From: an uncultured Eubacteriales bacterium
GTDB lineage: Bacteria; Bacillota; Clostridia; Christensenellales; CAG-917
DNA length: 45,255 bases
Assembly: GCA_900322215.1 (NCBI GenBank)
Contig: ONYW01000007.1
Span: 1 to 45,255, forward strand
Direction: 5' to 3'
Part shown: piece after piece, positions 22,981-30,740 of the stretch
How the letters are laid out: each line of letters starts with the position of its first letter
Numbering within the stretch: the first letter of the stretch is position 1
Position numbers and translations under genes: made by a program
The notes under the pieces: model-generated
The model's database searches: none
What the model was told of the DNA's origin: nothing
The model's input: the letters and a program-made list of their open reading frames with translations, nothing else

Positions 22981-23026
22981 CCCCGGACTTTGACCCAGGA
23001 ACACGGCGCAGCTCTTTCGCTACGTT
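22981..23026. repeat. 46-bp direct repeat, copy d
   Basis: It is identical to 17775-17820 except for one base (A instead of G after CCCCGG). It overlaps the last codons and TAG stop of the methyltransferase gene, so this copy is partly coding. Confidence 0.9.
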
Positions 23027-23658
23027 TCATCTCCCCAAGATAATGCCATTGCCTTAGCCACACCCCAAAATGTCTTTGAACGATTCTTTTGTCTATACTT
23101 TCCAAAACTATTTTTGAAAAGGGGGTATGTCTCAAACGTATATGTCGGCTCGACAACACACGTTGGACAAACAAACGGCAATCCTTTAAGCCATAAATAA
23201 GTTTTCTTCGTCACAGGTTCGCCGAAATAAAACGGCTCAATCACTTGTGACGGCTCGGGAAGTTCAAAAACTTTCATCGGCACAGGGTTTTCTATCGCGA
23301 TTTTGTCGCAATCTGCGTTCCATATTGCCAAGAAAAAATCTCGCGCGCCTTGTCCTTTTTCAAAGCGTTCAGCATCTATTTTTCCACCACGATAAAGAAC
23401 GCATGAGCCTGCTTTTGATAAATATGTACAAGGCGGAAAGCCGACAATCAAGTCCCACTTGTCAATGTAATGTTTTTGACCGTCACACGTACGGAAATTT
23501 GCTTTTCCGTTCAGGAGCGGAAGAACGTCAGCCCAAATATGCCACTCGGGGTGACCGCCCGAGCAAAATTCCAAGTCACAAGAAAATGCTTCGTGTCCCA
23601 ATTTGCGAAACTCAATCGTCACTCTTTGAGACTCTTCACAGGCAACAAGTATTTTCAT
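23020..23658 (-). CDS. Phage-type DNA cytosine methyltransferase-like protein
   Basis: The 212-residue protein begins MKILVACEESQRVTIEFRKL, a degenerate SAM-binding start, and carries DLIVGFPPCTYLSKAGS at about residues 71-87, the PPC motif of cytosine-5 methyltransferases. Later comes KIAIENPVPMK, matching the ENP motif. It is shorter than ordinary Dcm enzymes, as are phage versions that protect phage DNA from host restriction. I chose the ATG at 23658 with AGGTGG five bases upstream over the GTG at 23667. It directly follows the zinc-ribbon gene. Its end lies within the 46-bp repeat. Confidence 0.75.
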   Translation of the reverse strand: MKILVACEESQRVTIEFRKLGHEAFSCDLEFCSGGHPEWHIWADVLPLLNGKANFRTCDGQKHYIDKWDLIVGFPPCTYLSKAGSCVLYRGGKIDAERFEKGQGARDFFLAIWNADCDKIAIENPVPMKVFELPEPSQVIEPFYFGEPVTKKTYLWLKGLPFVCPTCVVEPTYTFETYPLFKNSFGKYRQKNRSKTFWGVAKAMALSWGDET

Positions 23659-23667
23659 ATACGCCAC

Positions 23668-23877
23668 CTATAAAGAAATAGTCGTTTCACCGTCACGCCA
23701 AATCACTCTGCATATTTTGCCGTAGCGCACTTTTACAAAAGCCGACACTTCGCAGTTTTCGTTTTCGCAAACGTACCATTCATCTTGACAGCCGTCAAAA
23801 TTGTAGTCTCTATCGTCCGGAATCATCTTTGAATGACACTTCGGACACTCTTTGTTTATAAAATAATATCTTGGCAT
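23668..23877 (-). CDS. Zinc-ribbon small protein (69 aa)
   Basis: Two Cys pairs, CPKCHS at about 10-15 and CENENC at about 37-42, form a likely zinc ribbon; the remainder is mixed and ends ICRVIWRDGETTISL. No family is recognised. A minus-strand AAAGGGG lies upstream of the ATG, and the gene sits 12 bases after rep and just before the methyltransferase gene, so it belongs to the same operon. Confidence 0.65.
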   Translation of the reverse strand: MPRYYFINKECPKCHSKMIPDDRDYNFDGCQDEWYVCENENCEVSAFVKVRYGKICRVIWRDGETTISL

Positions 23878-23889
23878 TATTTACCCCTT

Positions 23890-24981
23890 TCAAAACGGCA
23901 AATCCGCCGTCTTGCACATTTTGTTGAATACTGAAAAGAAATCTCGTTTGCTGTGTTCCTGTTCTTTGAGTGCAGGCACTTCGTTTATGTATTCACAAAA
24001 CGCGCCAACAGGATTTCCGTATTTGTCTAACTCATTAAAGAGTCTTATTTTGTCCGTAGATATATCGACATACAGTCCGATACGTCTATATAGTTGCTCT
24101 AATCCGTCATAACCGCCGTAGCCATTTTTTTTCAAAGGATACCAATATCGTAACGGAACGGACGACGTTATCACTATCACATCACCGTTGAACACTTTAT
24201 TGTTGAAACGTGAACGAACAGACGAACTTGTGTTATTGTCAAGGATTTTCAGCAAATCTTCCATTTCAAACGACGTATCTCTCAAATCGTCCAAAATGAT
24301 TGCTCGTTGTCCTAAATAGTCTTGAAATGGGTCGTTGCTAGAAGAAGATATGCAAAAATCCATTTCCATTTCAGTAAGCATTTTCTTTGCATAGTACGTT
24401 TTGCCCACGCCGCCTTTTCCGCAGATGAAAACGACTTCCAAATGCCTTTCCGTATTCAAAACAAGGGATTGACAATAGATTTTCCATAGTTTTTCTAACT
24501 TATTGAACAAAGGCACTTTTTCATCTGCAGGCAAACTGTTGATATACGTCAACTGTTGTGCATAACTGTACTGCTCGAAATTGCCGACAATCTTTGCTTG
24601 CTCAATCTCGACACCTATATCAAAATTCGAGTGGACTTCCGACCTGTCATAAACGTGTTTATACTTCTGCGTTTCGTTCTCGTGCGTAAGGTATAAGAGC
24701 ATATCTGCCTTTCTGCCTTTGACTTTTTCGATAAAGTTTTCACCCGAATGAACGTTGCCGTTTTCGTCCGTATAGCCAAGTTGAAACCATTCCGCAACAA
24801 TCTTGCTGTCGCAACTCGACTTCCCGAAGTTGATATATATGTGGTAGTGTGGACGAGTATCGTCTTTGTCGTGTATGATATACGCCCATTGTTTAATCGT
24901 TTTGTATTTCATAAACGTTGCTTGCAAGTCAACTTTCAACTTGTCAACGTCCATGACTATTTCATACTGTCTTAAATGCAT
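23890..24981 (-). CDS. rep: Rolling-circle replication initiator with HUH endonuclease and P-loop ATPase domains
   Basis: The 363-residue protein has an N-terminal HUH endonuclease of the Rep_2/pMV158-like or CRESS-like type: IIHDKDDTRPHYHIYINFG puts the HxH motif at residues 45-47. A candidate catalytic region lies in KADMLLYLTHENETQKYKHV (91-110). The C-terminal half is a P-loop ATPase (FICGKGGVGKTYYAKKML, Walker A at 188-195; RAIILDDLRD near 230) resembling superfamily 3 helicases. Rep nicks the double-stranded origin and starts rolling-circle replication of the circular phage genome. Iterons and a hairpin lie just upstream at 25005-25110. Confidence 0.85.
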   Translation of the reverse strand: MHLRQYEIVMDVDKLKVDLQATFMKYKTIKQWAYIIHDKDDTRPHYHIYINFGKSSCDSKIVAEWFQLGYTDENGNVHSGENFIEKVKGRKADMLLYLTHENETQKYKHVYDRSEVHSNFDIGVEIEQAKIVGNFEQYSYAQQLTYINSLPADEKVPLFNKLEKLWKIYCQSLVLNTERHLEVVFICGKGGVGKTYYAKKMLTEMEMDFCISSSSNDPFQDYLGQRAIILDDLRDTSFEMEDLLKILDNNTSSSVRSRFNNKVFNGDVIVITSSVPLRYWYPLKKNGYGGYDGLEQLYRRIGLYVDISTDKIRLFNELDKYGNPVGAFCEYINEVPALKEQEHSKRDFFSVFNKMCKTADLPF

Positions 24982-25004
24982 TTCTTTAACCCCTTTTGCA
25001 CTTT

Positions 25005-25110
25005 TTTAGACGTTTTAGACGTTTTTTTTCACCGCCTTAGACAAGCCCTAAGGCGGTGAACAATAACTACGTTATTGGTGTCTTTGCTTTTAGACGTTTT
25101 AGACGTTTTT
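25005..25110. other. Putative replication origin: paired iterons around a hairpin
   Basis: A 22-bp block built of two TTTAGACG units is found at 25005-25026 and exactly again at 25089-25110. Between them TTCACCGCCTTAG (25028-25040) and CTAAGGCGGTGAA (25048-25060) form a perfect 13-bp stem with a 7-base loop. The T run lies before, not after, the stem on the plus strand, and an A run follows on the minus strand, so it is not an ordinary terminator. Its position between the ssDNA-binding gene and rep suits a Rep-recognised double-strand origin. Confidence 0.65.
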
Positions 25111-25166
25111 CCAAGATTTGAAATTTTTTCATACTTTCAACGAAAAACAAAGACAAAAAAAATGTC

Positions 25167-25388
25167 TTATACGTTATCTTTCGATTTTGGAGGCAATGGG
25201 GCTGCGAATGCTCTTAAAACACTCTTTCTGCTTTGATACTGTGGGTCGTGACCTTCTGCGTTTTCAAAATAGCGGACTTCAATCGGAATGAGTTCGTTTC
25301 CGCAAAGCAACGAAAAATTGATTGCGGTCTTTTTAACGCCGTTTTTGTCTTTGTACGTGTTTGTCTTTTGGAATAATTCAACTTGCAT
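25167..25388 (-). CDS. Small ssDNA-binding-like protein, first gene of the phage operon (73 aa)
   Basis: The protein begins MQVELFQKTNTYKDKNGVKK and continues with a beta-rich pattern (INFSLLCGNELIPIEVRYF) and a basic, Pro-rich tail. Size and strand pattern resemble the single-stranded DNA-binding proteins that precede or follow rep in filamentous phages and rolling-circle plasmids; the match is by form, not by a diagnostic motif. A strong ribosome binding site (AAAGGAG on the minus strand) precedes the ATG. It is the most upstream gene of the leftward operon. Confidence 0.55.
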   Translation of the reverse strand: MQVELFQKTNTYKDKNGVKKTAINFSLLCGNELIPIEVRYFENAEGHDPQYQSRKSVLRAFAAPLPPKSKDNV

Positions 25389-25607
25389 AAAAATCTCCTT
25401 TTGCCTAATTGGCTATTTATATATATTTACAAGGCTATATGCCGTTGTATCAAAGGGGGAGTGGTTATTTGCCACCACTCACGGCTCCGTCCCACGTCCG
25501 AAAGAAGGAACAAAAAGAAAAATGCGAACGGCTACATTTTCCTTTCGCATTTAATATTAAAGTTTACACTTATATTTTAACTATTAATATTTATTTGCCA
25601 TATAATC
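25389..25607. other. Non-coding right flank of the prophage
   Basis: No supported gene lies here. Two hairpins are visible: GAGTGGT/ACCACTC (25459-25465, 25474-25480) and AAATGCGAA/TTCGCATTT (25520-25528, 25544-25552), the latter followed by a T-rich run on the minus strand like a leftward terminator. The leftward phage promoter should be in this stretch; TTGATA with TAAATA 18 bases on, both on the minus strand, is a weak candidate around 25425-25455. Base composition changes to host-like after about 25640, so the island's right edge is near here. Confidence 0.45.
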
Positions 25608-25636
25608 TTGATTTATAATCGGTTTTAGGTTATAAT
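25608..25636 (+). promoter_or_regulatory. Promoter of the 138-residue host gene (possibly leaderless)
   Basis: TTGATT (25608-25613) and TATAAT (25631-25636) are 17 bases apart. Only eight bases separate the -10 from the ATG at 25645, and no ribosome binding site is present, so the mRNA may start at or within two bases of the start codon. A second candidate, TTTACA with TAATAT 16 bases on (25563-25590), would leave a short leader that also lacks a ribosome binding site. Confidence 0.65.
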
Positions 25637-25644
25637 TTATTATT

Positions 25645-26061
25645 ATGACAAACGCATTCGCATACCCTTGCCAGAAGGCACTAAATCGGCATAAGGACGA
25701 CCCTGAAATCGCGGCGATTATCAAGGATATAGACAACGCTAAGCAGGGGGTTATGACTTTCTCTAAGGAAGTCAAGAAGTATATGCTTCAGTTTATTCAC
25801 GCGCGCTACGACACCAACGAGGAGGTCAACGCGCTCATCGACATTTTGAAGCAGTGGAGCAGATTTGAGTCGTTCAGTCAATTCGAGATCTTCCAACTTC
25901 AAGACGAGTGCTACTTTTGGTATGACTTTTTGCATGCGTACGGCGCCTGGAAACTCATCGGCAAAACCTACGGTTTCGAGTCGGAAGAGGACGCGCTCAA
26001 GATGCTTGTTCGCCTTGTAAAACTTGACGAGAGCGTGTTCAAGCAATACCCCGAACTTTGA
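25645..26061 (+). CDS. Conserved host protein of unknown function (138 aa)
   Basis: The 138-residue protein is largely helical and charged (IIKDIDNAKQGVMTFSKEVK, then FSQFEIFQLQDECYFWYDFL), with no signal, membrane span or catalytic motif that I recognise. Codon use is host-like. It is the first host gene to the right of the accessory island and lies just before radC, whose ATG follows its stop by four bases, so the two are in one operon with gltX. There is no ribosome binding site; see the promoter entry for possible leaderless translation. Confidence 0.75.
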   Translation: MTNAFAYPCQKALNRHKDDPEIAAIIKDIDNAKQGVMTFSKEVKKYMLQFIHARYDTNEEVNALIDILKQWSRFESFSQFEIFQLQDECYFWYDFLHAYGAWKLIGKTYGFESEEDALKMLVRLVKLDESVFKQYPEL

Positions 26062-26065
26062 TTTT

Positions 26066-26812
26066 ATGGCACAAGAGATAAAACACGACGGACATCGCGA
26101 CAGAATGCGCGAGCGGATTTTAAAAAGCGGACTTGCATCCCTTCAAGATCACGAGATTTTGGAGTATTTGCTCTTTGCGTTTATCCCGAGAAAGAATACA
26201 AACGACATAGCGCATACGCTCATTTCAAAGTTCGGCACGTTCGCCGGCGTTTTGAACGCGGACGTTACGGCGCTTCTTGAAGTGGATGGTATGACGAAAA
26301 ACGCCGCGGTGTTTCTCGCTTCGCTTCCCGACGTGTTTAGGGTATATCTCAAAAACGTTGACGACCAAAAACTCAATTTGAGCGGTAGGGGCGTGATAAG
26401 GAAATACCTCGGGGCGGAACTCTACGGCAGGCAAGTCGAGCAGGTCGTGGCGGTCGCGCTGGACGCAAAGGACCAGTTTATCGCGCAGGAGTCCATAGCC
26501 TACGGCGACGGCGCAAGCGTCACGGTGAGCGTGAGAGACATAGTCAATTTTGCGATAAAACACAAAGCGGTGAACGTAGTCATCGCGCACAACCACCCGA
26601 GCGGAACGGTAGCCCCGTCTCAAGCGGATATAGACCTCACGGCGGACGCATACGCGACTCTCGAGGCGATAGGCGTAACCCTCGAAGATCACTATATCTT
26701 CAGCGGTTCGGACTATTTCTCCTTTGAGGAGAGCGGACGGCTTGCAAAGATCGCGGACGTAAAACGAAACATCAACAAAACTTTCAAAGAAGGTATAATA
26801 ATTTATGAGTGA
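26066..26812 (+). CDS. radC: RadC-family JAB/MPN-domain protein
   Basis: The 248-residue protein has the RadC layout. An N-terminal helix-hairpin-helix part (HEILEYLLFAFIPRKNTNDI, DVTALLEVDGMTKNAAVFLA) precedes a C-terminal metal-dependent JAB domain with the NVVIAHNHPSGTVAPSQADI motif. The family was named for DNA repair, but its true role is unsettled; many members occur next to mobile DNA. The ATG at 26066 follows the previous stop by four bases without its own ribosome binding site, so translation is probably coupled. Its end overlaps the gltX start. Confidence 0.9.
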   Translation: MAQEIKHDGHRDRMRERILKSGLASLQDHEILEYLLFAFIPRKNTNDIAHTLISKFGTFAGVLNADVTALLEVDGMTKNAAVFLASLPDVFRVYLKNVDDQKLNLSGRGVIRKYLGAELYGRQVEQVVAVALDAKDQFIAQESIAYGDGASVTVSVRDIVNFAIKHKAVNVVIAHNHPSGTVAPSQADIDLTADAYATLEAIGVTLEDHYIFSGSDYFSFEESGRLAKIADVKRNINKTFKEGIIIYE

Positions 26813-28244
26813 AGTAAGAACAAGATTTGCTCCATCTCCTACGGGATTTATGCATATCGGCAACCTGCGTACCGGATTGTACGCATATCTTTTTGCAAAA
26901 AAGCATGGCGGAACTTTTATTCTCCGCATCGAAGATACGGATCAAGAGCGCAAGGTGGAGGGCGCGGTGGATATGATTTACCGCACGCTCGAAACCGCGG
27001 GTATCACCTATGACGAGGGTCCCGACAAAGACGGGGGATACGGTCCTTACGTGCAAACCGAGCGTATGGGGATATATAAGAAGTACGCGGAAGAACTCGT
27101 CCGCCTCGGCGGTGCCTACTATTGCTTCTGCGACAAGGAACGCCTCGAGAGCTTAAAGGACGAGAACGGCGTGCACACCTATGACAAGCATTGCAGGAAC
27201 CTCTCAAAAGAAGAGGTTGAAAGACGCCTTGCGGCAGGCGAGTCGTACGTTATTCGTCAAAAAGTTCCCGAGAATACGACGAGTTCGTACGTCGATATGG
27301 TCTTTGGCGAAATCTCCGTTGACACCGCGGACATCGAGGACGGCGTTTTGCTCAAATCCGACGGACTTCCGACCTACAACTTTGCAAACGTTGTGGACGA
27401 TCACCTCATGAAAATATCGCACGTCATTCGCGGTACGGAATATCTCAGTTCTACGCCAAAGTACAACCTTATGTACGACGCGTTCGGCTGGGAGAGACCA
27501 AATTATATGCACTTGCCGCCTATCATGAAAGATGCTACGAGAAAGCTCTCAAAGCGCTTCGGCGACGCAAACTTCGAGGACTTCATCGCAAAGGGATATT
27601 TGCCCGAAGCAGTCGTCAACTATATCGCTCTCCTCGGCTGGTGCCCGAAGGACAACAAAGAAAAAATGACGATGCAAGAGATGATAGAGGAGTTCGACAC
27701 GGACGGCATCTCGCATTCGAGTTCTATCTTTGACGAAAACAAGATGCGTTGGCTCAACGGCGAGTATTTGAAGGCGATGACTCCGGACGAGTTTTTCGAG
27801 GTCGCAAAACCGTGGATAGAAAAAGGTCTCCACGGGCAGGACTTCGACTTAAGAGAGATAGCAAATCTCATGCAAACGAGAGTGGACGTACTCGGCGAAA
27901 TTCCCGAGAAGATAGACTTCCTCAACAACTTCGGCGAGTATGACCTGAATATGTACGTTCATCAAAAGATGAAGGTGGACCTTGACGTCGCAAAGAGAGC
28001 GGTGAGAGTGGCAATAGACGCCCTCGAAAACTTCGACGACTGGACGGACGAGGCTATCAAAGAGCAAATCAAGAGCAGCGCAGAGGCGGCGGGCATGAAG
28101 GGCGGACAAGTTATGTTCAGCATGCGCGTGGCACTCTCCGGCGCGCCTGTCACACCGGGCGGAGCGATAGAACTTGCAAAGGTGCTTGGCAAAGATGAGT
28201 CATTGCGCCGTATGAGATTCTCGCTCGAACTGCTTGAAAAGTAA
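26805..28244 (+). CDS. gltX: Glutamyl-tRNA synthetase
   Basis: The 479-residue class I enzyme attaches glutamate to tRNA-Glu (and possibly tRNA-Gln in organisms using the amidotransferase route). The HIGH motif appears as FAPSPTGFMHIGNLRTGLYA at residues 8-27, and the KMSKS equivalent as TRKLSKRFGD at about 246-255. The C-terminal anticodon-binding helical domain is complete. Length is normal for the bacterial enzyme. The ATG at 26805 overlaps the end of radC by eight bases, with AAGGT about ten bases upstream. Confidence 0.96.
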   Translation: MSEVRTRFAPSPTGFMHIGNLRTGLYAYLFAKKHGGTFILRIEDTDQERKVEGAVDMIYRTLETAGITYDEGPDKDGGYGPYVQTERMGIYKKYAEELVRLGGAYYCFCDKERLESLKDENGVHTYDKHCRNLSKEEVERRLAAGESYVIRQKVPENTTSSYVDMVFGEISVDTADIEDGVLLKSDGLPTYNFANVVDDHLMKISHVIRGTEYLSSTPKYNLMYDAFGWERPNYMHLPPIMKDATRKLSKRFGDANFEDFIAKGYLPEAVVNYIALLGWCPKDNKEKMTMQEMIEEFDTDGISHSSSIFDENKMRWLNGEYLKAMTPDEFFEVAKPWIEKGLHGQDFDLREIANLMQTRVDVLGEIPEKIDFLNNFGEYDLNMYVHQKMKVDLDVAKRAVRVAIDALENFDDWTDEAIKEQIKSSAEAAGMKGGQVMFSMRVALSGAPVTPGGAIELAKVLGKDESLRRMRFSLELLEK

Positions 28245-28321
28245 GTTTATATTCACAAAATAGCATGATAAACCGCGTGTTCTGCACATAGTTGCAGGCA
28301 CGTGTCTTATAGAGGCGGACT

Positions 28322-30223
28322 ATGACTAAGACAGCAAAGAGACTTTTTGTTCTTCTCGTCGCAATTCTTGTTGCGGCTGTCTTTTGTTTGCCGCTCGGAA
28401 GAGCAAACGTCGCCTATGCGGATTCGTACGGCGGGGTGGAGTTTGAATCGCTTTGGTACTACGACAACTTGAATATCGCAGAGGCAAAGCAAATCGTCTC
28501 AAAGTGGGACCTCACAAAGGTGACAAGTCCCGTCGTCATCGCTTGCATAGACACGGGTATCACCGCAGGACACGAACTCTTTGACGGCGTGCTCACGAGA
28601 AACGAGAGCGGAGTGCTGCTCGGCTACAACTCGTATGCCGCAATTCACGGGGAAGTTTATGACACCGTGGATTTGACGGACGAGAGTTCCTATCACGGCA
28701 CAAAAGTCGCGGGCGTTATGGCGATGCTCATTCGCGAACTCGGACTTCAAAATTATATCAAGATCTATCCTATCAAGGCGAACACTCCGACGAGAGATAG
28801 TTTTCCTATCGACTCGGTTGTCAACGCGCTCGACTGGGCGACGGGCGACAAAGTGAGAGCCTCCGTCGTCAATATGTCGCTCTCCGCTTCCGAAAAGGGA
28901 GAGACGTCCGTGTGGAAGACGAACGAGACACTTAAATACGGACTCGCAAAGGCGTCTCAAACGGCGGTCATCGTAGCGGCGGCGGGAAACAACAGTTCGT
29001 CAAGCGAGACGGAAGCGTTTTTCCCTGCGGCGCACGACGGCGTGCTCGGTGTTATGGGGTATGGCAAGAGCGGAGAGATGTATTCTACGTCCAACTACGG
29101 CGACCTCTATGACGTAGTCGCTCCCGAGAGAGGAATATACACCTCGCTCTCAGGCAAATCTACTTATACGTCCGTGACTGATATGGACAAGAACGCCTTC
29201 AACGGCACGAGTGCGGCGGCACCTATCGTGTCGGTTGCGGCTGCGCTCCTAAAACTCCGTTATATCGTCGAGGGCAAACTCACGATTGAGAACGGCGAGC
29301 AAAAGCCGAGCGGTGTAAACTTTGAAACAATGCTCTCAAATCTCGAATCCGCAAAGGTCTCAAAGGGAGAGCAGGAGTATTGCACGATAGAGTTTGACAA
29401 AGTGCTTACGCAGGACTTTGAACATACGGACTATAAGTATCAACCGCCGACGGAAATCACCGTTACAGGCGATGGTACGCTTGGTGAAAAGGAGTATTCC
29501 GACACATATGTCATGCGTGCGAACGATATAAAGACGCTTACGTTTCTCGCAACAATCAAGCCTATCGGCAAGACCAACCCTGCGCTCGAAGAGGCGGTGG
29601 AGTGGTATGTGCGCGAGGTGGAAATCGGAGAATTTGAAGATACGACGTTGTCAGAGACGAGAGTCGGCAACGGGATAAGATATGAATTTGTCGCCCCGCA
29701 CGGCGGAGATTATGAGGTCGAGGCAAGACTCAAATACGGCGAAAGGGTACTTACGACTTTCAGAAAAGTCCACGTTGAATACCTGCCGTACCTTGCGGGA
29801 GAAGTGAGAGTCACAACACTCGGACACGAGGGCGAATACGTCGCCGACGCACCGAGCGAAGGTGCGATATACGCAGGCGATGACGTCACGTTTGCGCTCA
29901 CGGGCATAGAGTTTGTGGACAAAACTCGTCCTATCAAGTGGTTCGTGAACGGCGAGGAAGTGAAAAACGGCGAGCAAACCTACACGGGCACTACGTTCAA
30001 GTTTGCGCCAAACGAGGCGGGTGAGTACGTCGTTTCCGCGCAGTACGACGACAGATTGCCGATTTCGGGCGCGTACACCTTCAAACTGACAGTCAAGCCG
30101 ACCGTCTCAAATCCACTGTATATATCTCTCATCGTCGTCGGCGGAGTGCTTGTTGTCGGTTGCGCCGTACTCGCAATAGTTTTCTCTGTACACAAGCGCA
30201 AACATCTTTCAAAAGCCGAATAA
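28322..30223 (+). CDS. Membrane-anchored subtilisin-family serine protease
   Basis: The 633-residue precursor has a signal peptide (about 1-33, ending VAYA). A subtilase domain follows with Asp77 (IACIDTG), His125 (SSYHGTKVAG), oxyanion Asn223 (AAAGNN) and Ser297 (NGTSAAAP). Two Ig-like regions follow (about 395-595). A C-terminal membrane helix (about 600-622) with a basic tail KRKHLSKAE then anchors it. The catalytic triad is intact. It probably cleaves extracellular or envelope proteins while anchored in the membrane; the substrate is unknown. AGAGG precedes the ATG by eight bases. It stands alone between gltX and a terminator. Confidence 0.9.
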   Translation: MTKTAKRLFVLLVAILVAAVFCLPLGRANVAYADSYGGVEFESLWYYDNLNIAEAKQIVSKWDLTKVTSPVVIACIDTGITAGHELFDGVLTRNESGVLLGYNSYAAIHGEVYDTVDLTDESSYHGTKVAGVMAMLIRELGLQNYIKIYPIKANTPTRDSFPIDSVVNALDWATGDKVRASVVNMSLSASEKGETSVWKTNETLKYGLAKASQTAVIVAAAGNNSSSSETEAFFPAAHDGVLGVMGYGKSGEMYSTSNYGDLYDVVAPERGIYTSLSGKSTYTSVTDMDKNAFNGTSAAAPIVSVAAALLKLRYIVEGKLTIENGEQKPSGVNFETMLSNLESAKVSKGEQEYCTIEFDKVLTQDFEHTDYKYQPPTEITVTGDGTLGEKEYSDTYVMRANDIKTLTFLATIKPIGKTNPALEEAVEWYVREVEIGEFEDTTLSETRVGNGIRYEFVAPHGGDYEVEARLKYGERVLTTFRKVHVEYLPYLAGEVRVTTLGHEGEYVADAPSEGAIYAGDDVTFALTGIEFVDKTRPIKWFVNGEEVKNGEQTYTGTTFKFAPNEAGEYVVSAQYDDRLPISGAYTFKLTVKPTVSNPLYISLIVVGGVLVVGCAVLAIVFSVHKRKHLSKAE

Positions 30224-30252
30224 AATTTTAGAAATAAATAATGTATTTTACA

Positions 30253-30288
30253 AAAAGCAGTTGTGTCTCAACTGCTTTTCTTTTTTTC
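30253..30288 (+). terminator. Terminator of the subtilase gene
   Basis: AAAAGCAGTTG (30253-30263) and CAACTGCTTTT (30269-30279) form an 11-bp stem around TGTCT, followed by C and seven T residues. Confidence 0.9.
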
Positions 30289-30364
30289 CACATAAATGCA
30301 AACTATTTATCTTATGATGCGAACCGCAAATTTTCTAACTTTCGTGCAGTAGCCTAACAACCCT

Positions 30365-30398
30365 CAAAGCCTAAGGCTTTGCAAGGTCTAAGACCTTG
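30365..30398. repeat. Two adjacent 17-bp palindromes
   Basis: CAAAGCCTAAGGCTTTG (30365-30381) is followed without a gap by CAAGGTCTAAGACCTTG (30382-30398). Both are perfect around a single central base and share the design but not the sequence. The second overlaps the 3' end of the veg-like gene. They resemble the other short-hairpin clusters in this window. Confidence 0.8.
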
Positions 30399-30624
30399 GG
30401 CGTAGGAATAATACATTGCCTGTGAGGACGTCGGCGTATGGGAAAGTTTTTGACGTGCCGTCCTCGAACAAGATTGTGAAGACGGCGGGAAAGGTTGAGG
30501 CAACTTGCCCCTTTGCGGATTCCACCTTTCCGCGCGCACCTTTCATCTTTATGAGTGCGGGAACGCCTACAAGGCGCGCGACTTTTTGTTTTGCAACCGA
30601 TATATCTTGACCAACTTCTCGCAT
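30388..30624 (-). CDS. Veg-like small protein
   Basis: The 78-residue product from the ATG at 30624 (MREVGQDISVAKQKVARLVG) has the Veg pattern: a short helix, then a small SH3-like barrel with GARGKVESAKGQVASTFPAV and FPYADVLTGNVLFL, matching the 'G.l.e.YPs.F.v...ySYtDvLT..v.l' form of the family. Veg affects biofilm formation in Bacillus; in Clostridia its role is not settled. Longer in-frame starts at 30693 and 30714 exist and none has a clear ribosome binding site, so the start is uncertain. It is divergent from the SipL-like gene. Confidence 0.65.
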   Translation of the reverse strand: MREVGQDISVAKQKVARLVGVPALIKMKGARGKVESAKGQVASTFPAVFTILFEDGTSKTFPYADVLTGNVLFLRPRS

Positions 30625-30740
30625 GAGTGGATTATTGCCTAAAAAGAGAGGTTTTAGTGGCGGAAATTTTGTCAAATTTTGCGTCTTTTGCATATTGAGG
30701 GTGGGTGACGGCATAGATTTTGTTGAAAATGGAGGCAGTT

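Noticed and set aside
25028..25060. The rep-upstream hairpin as a Rho-independent terminator
   Set aside because: No T run follows the stem on either strand; the T run precedes it on the plus strand.
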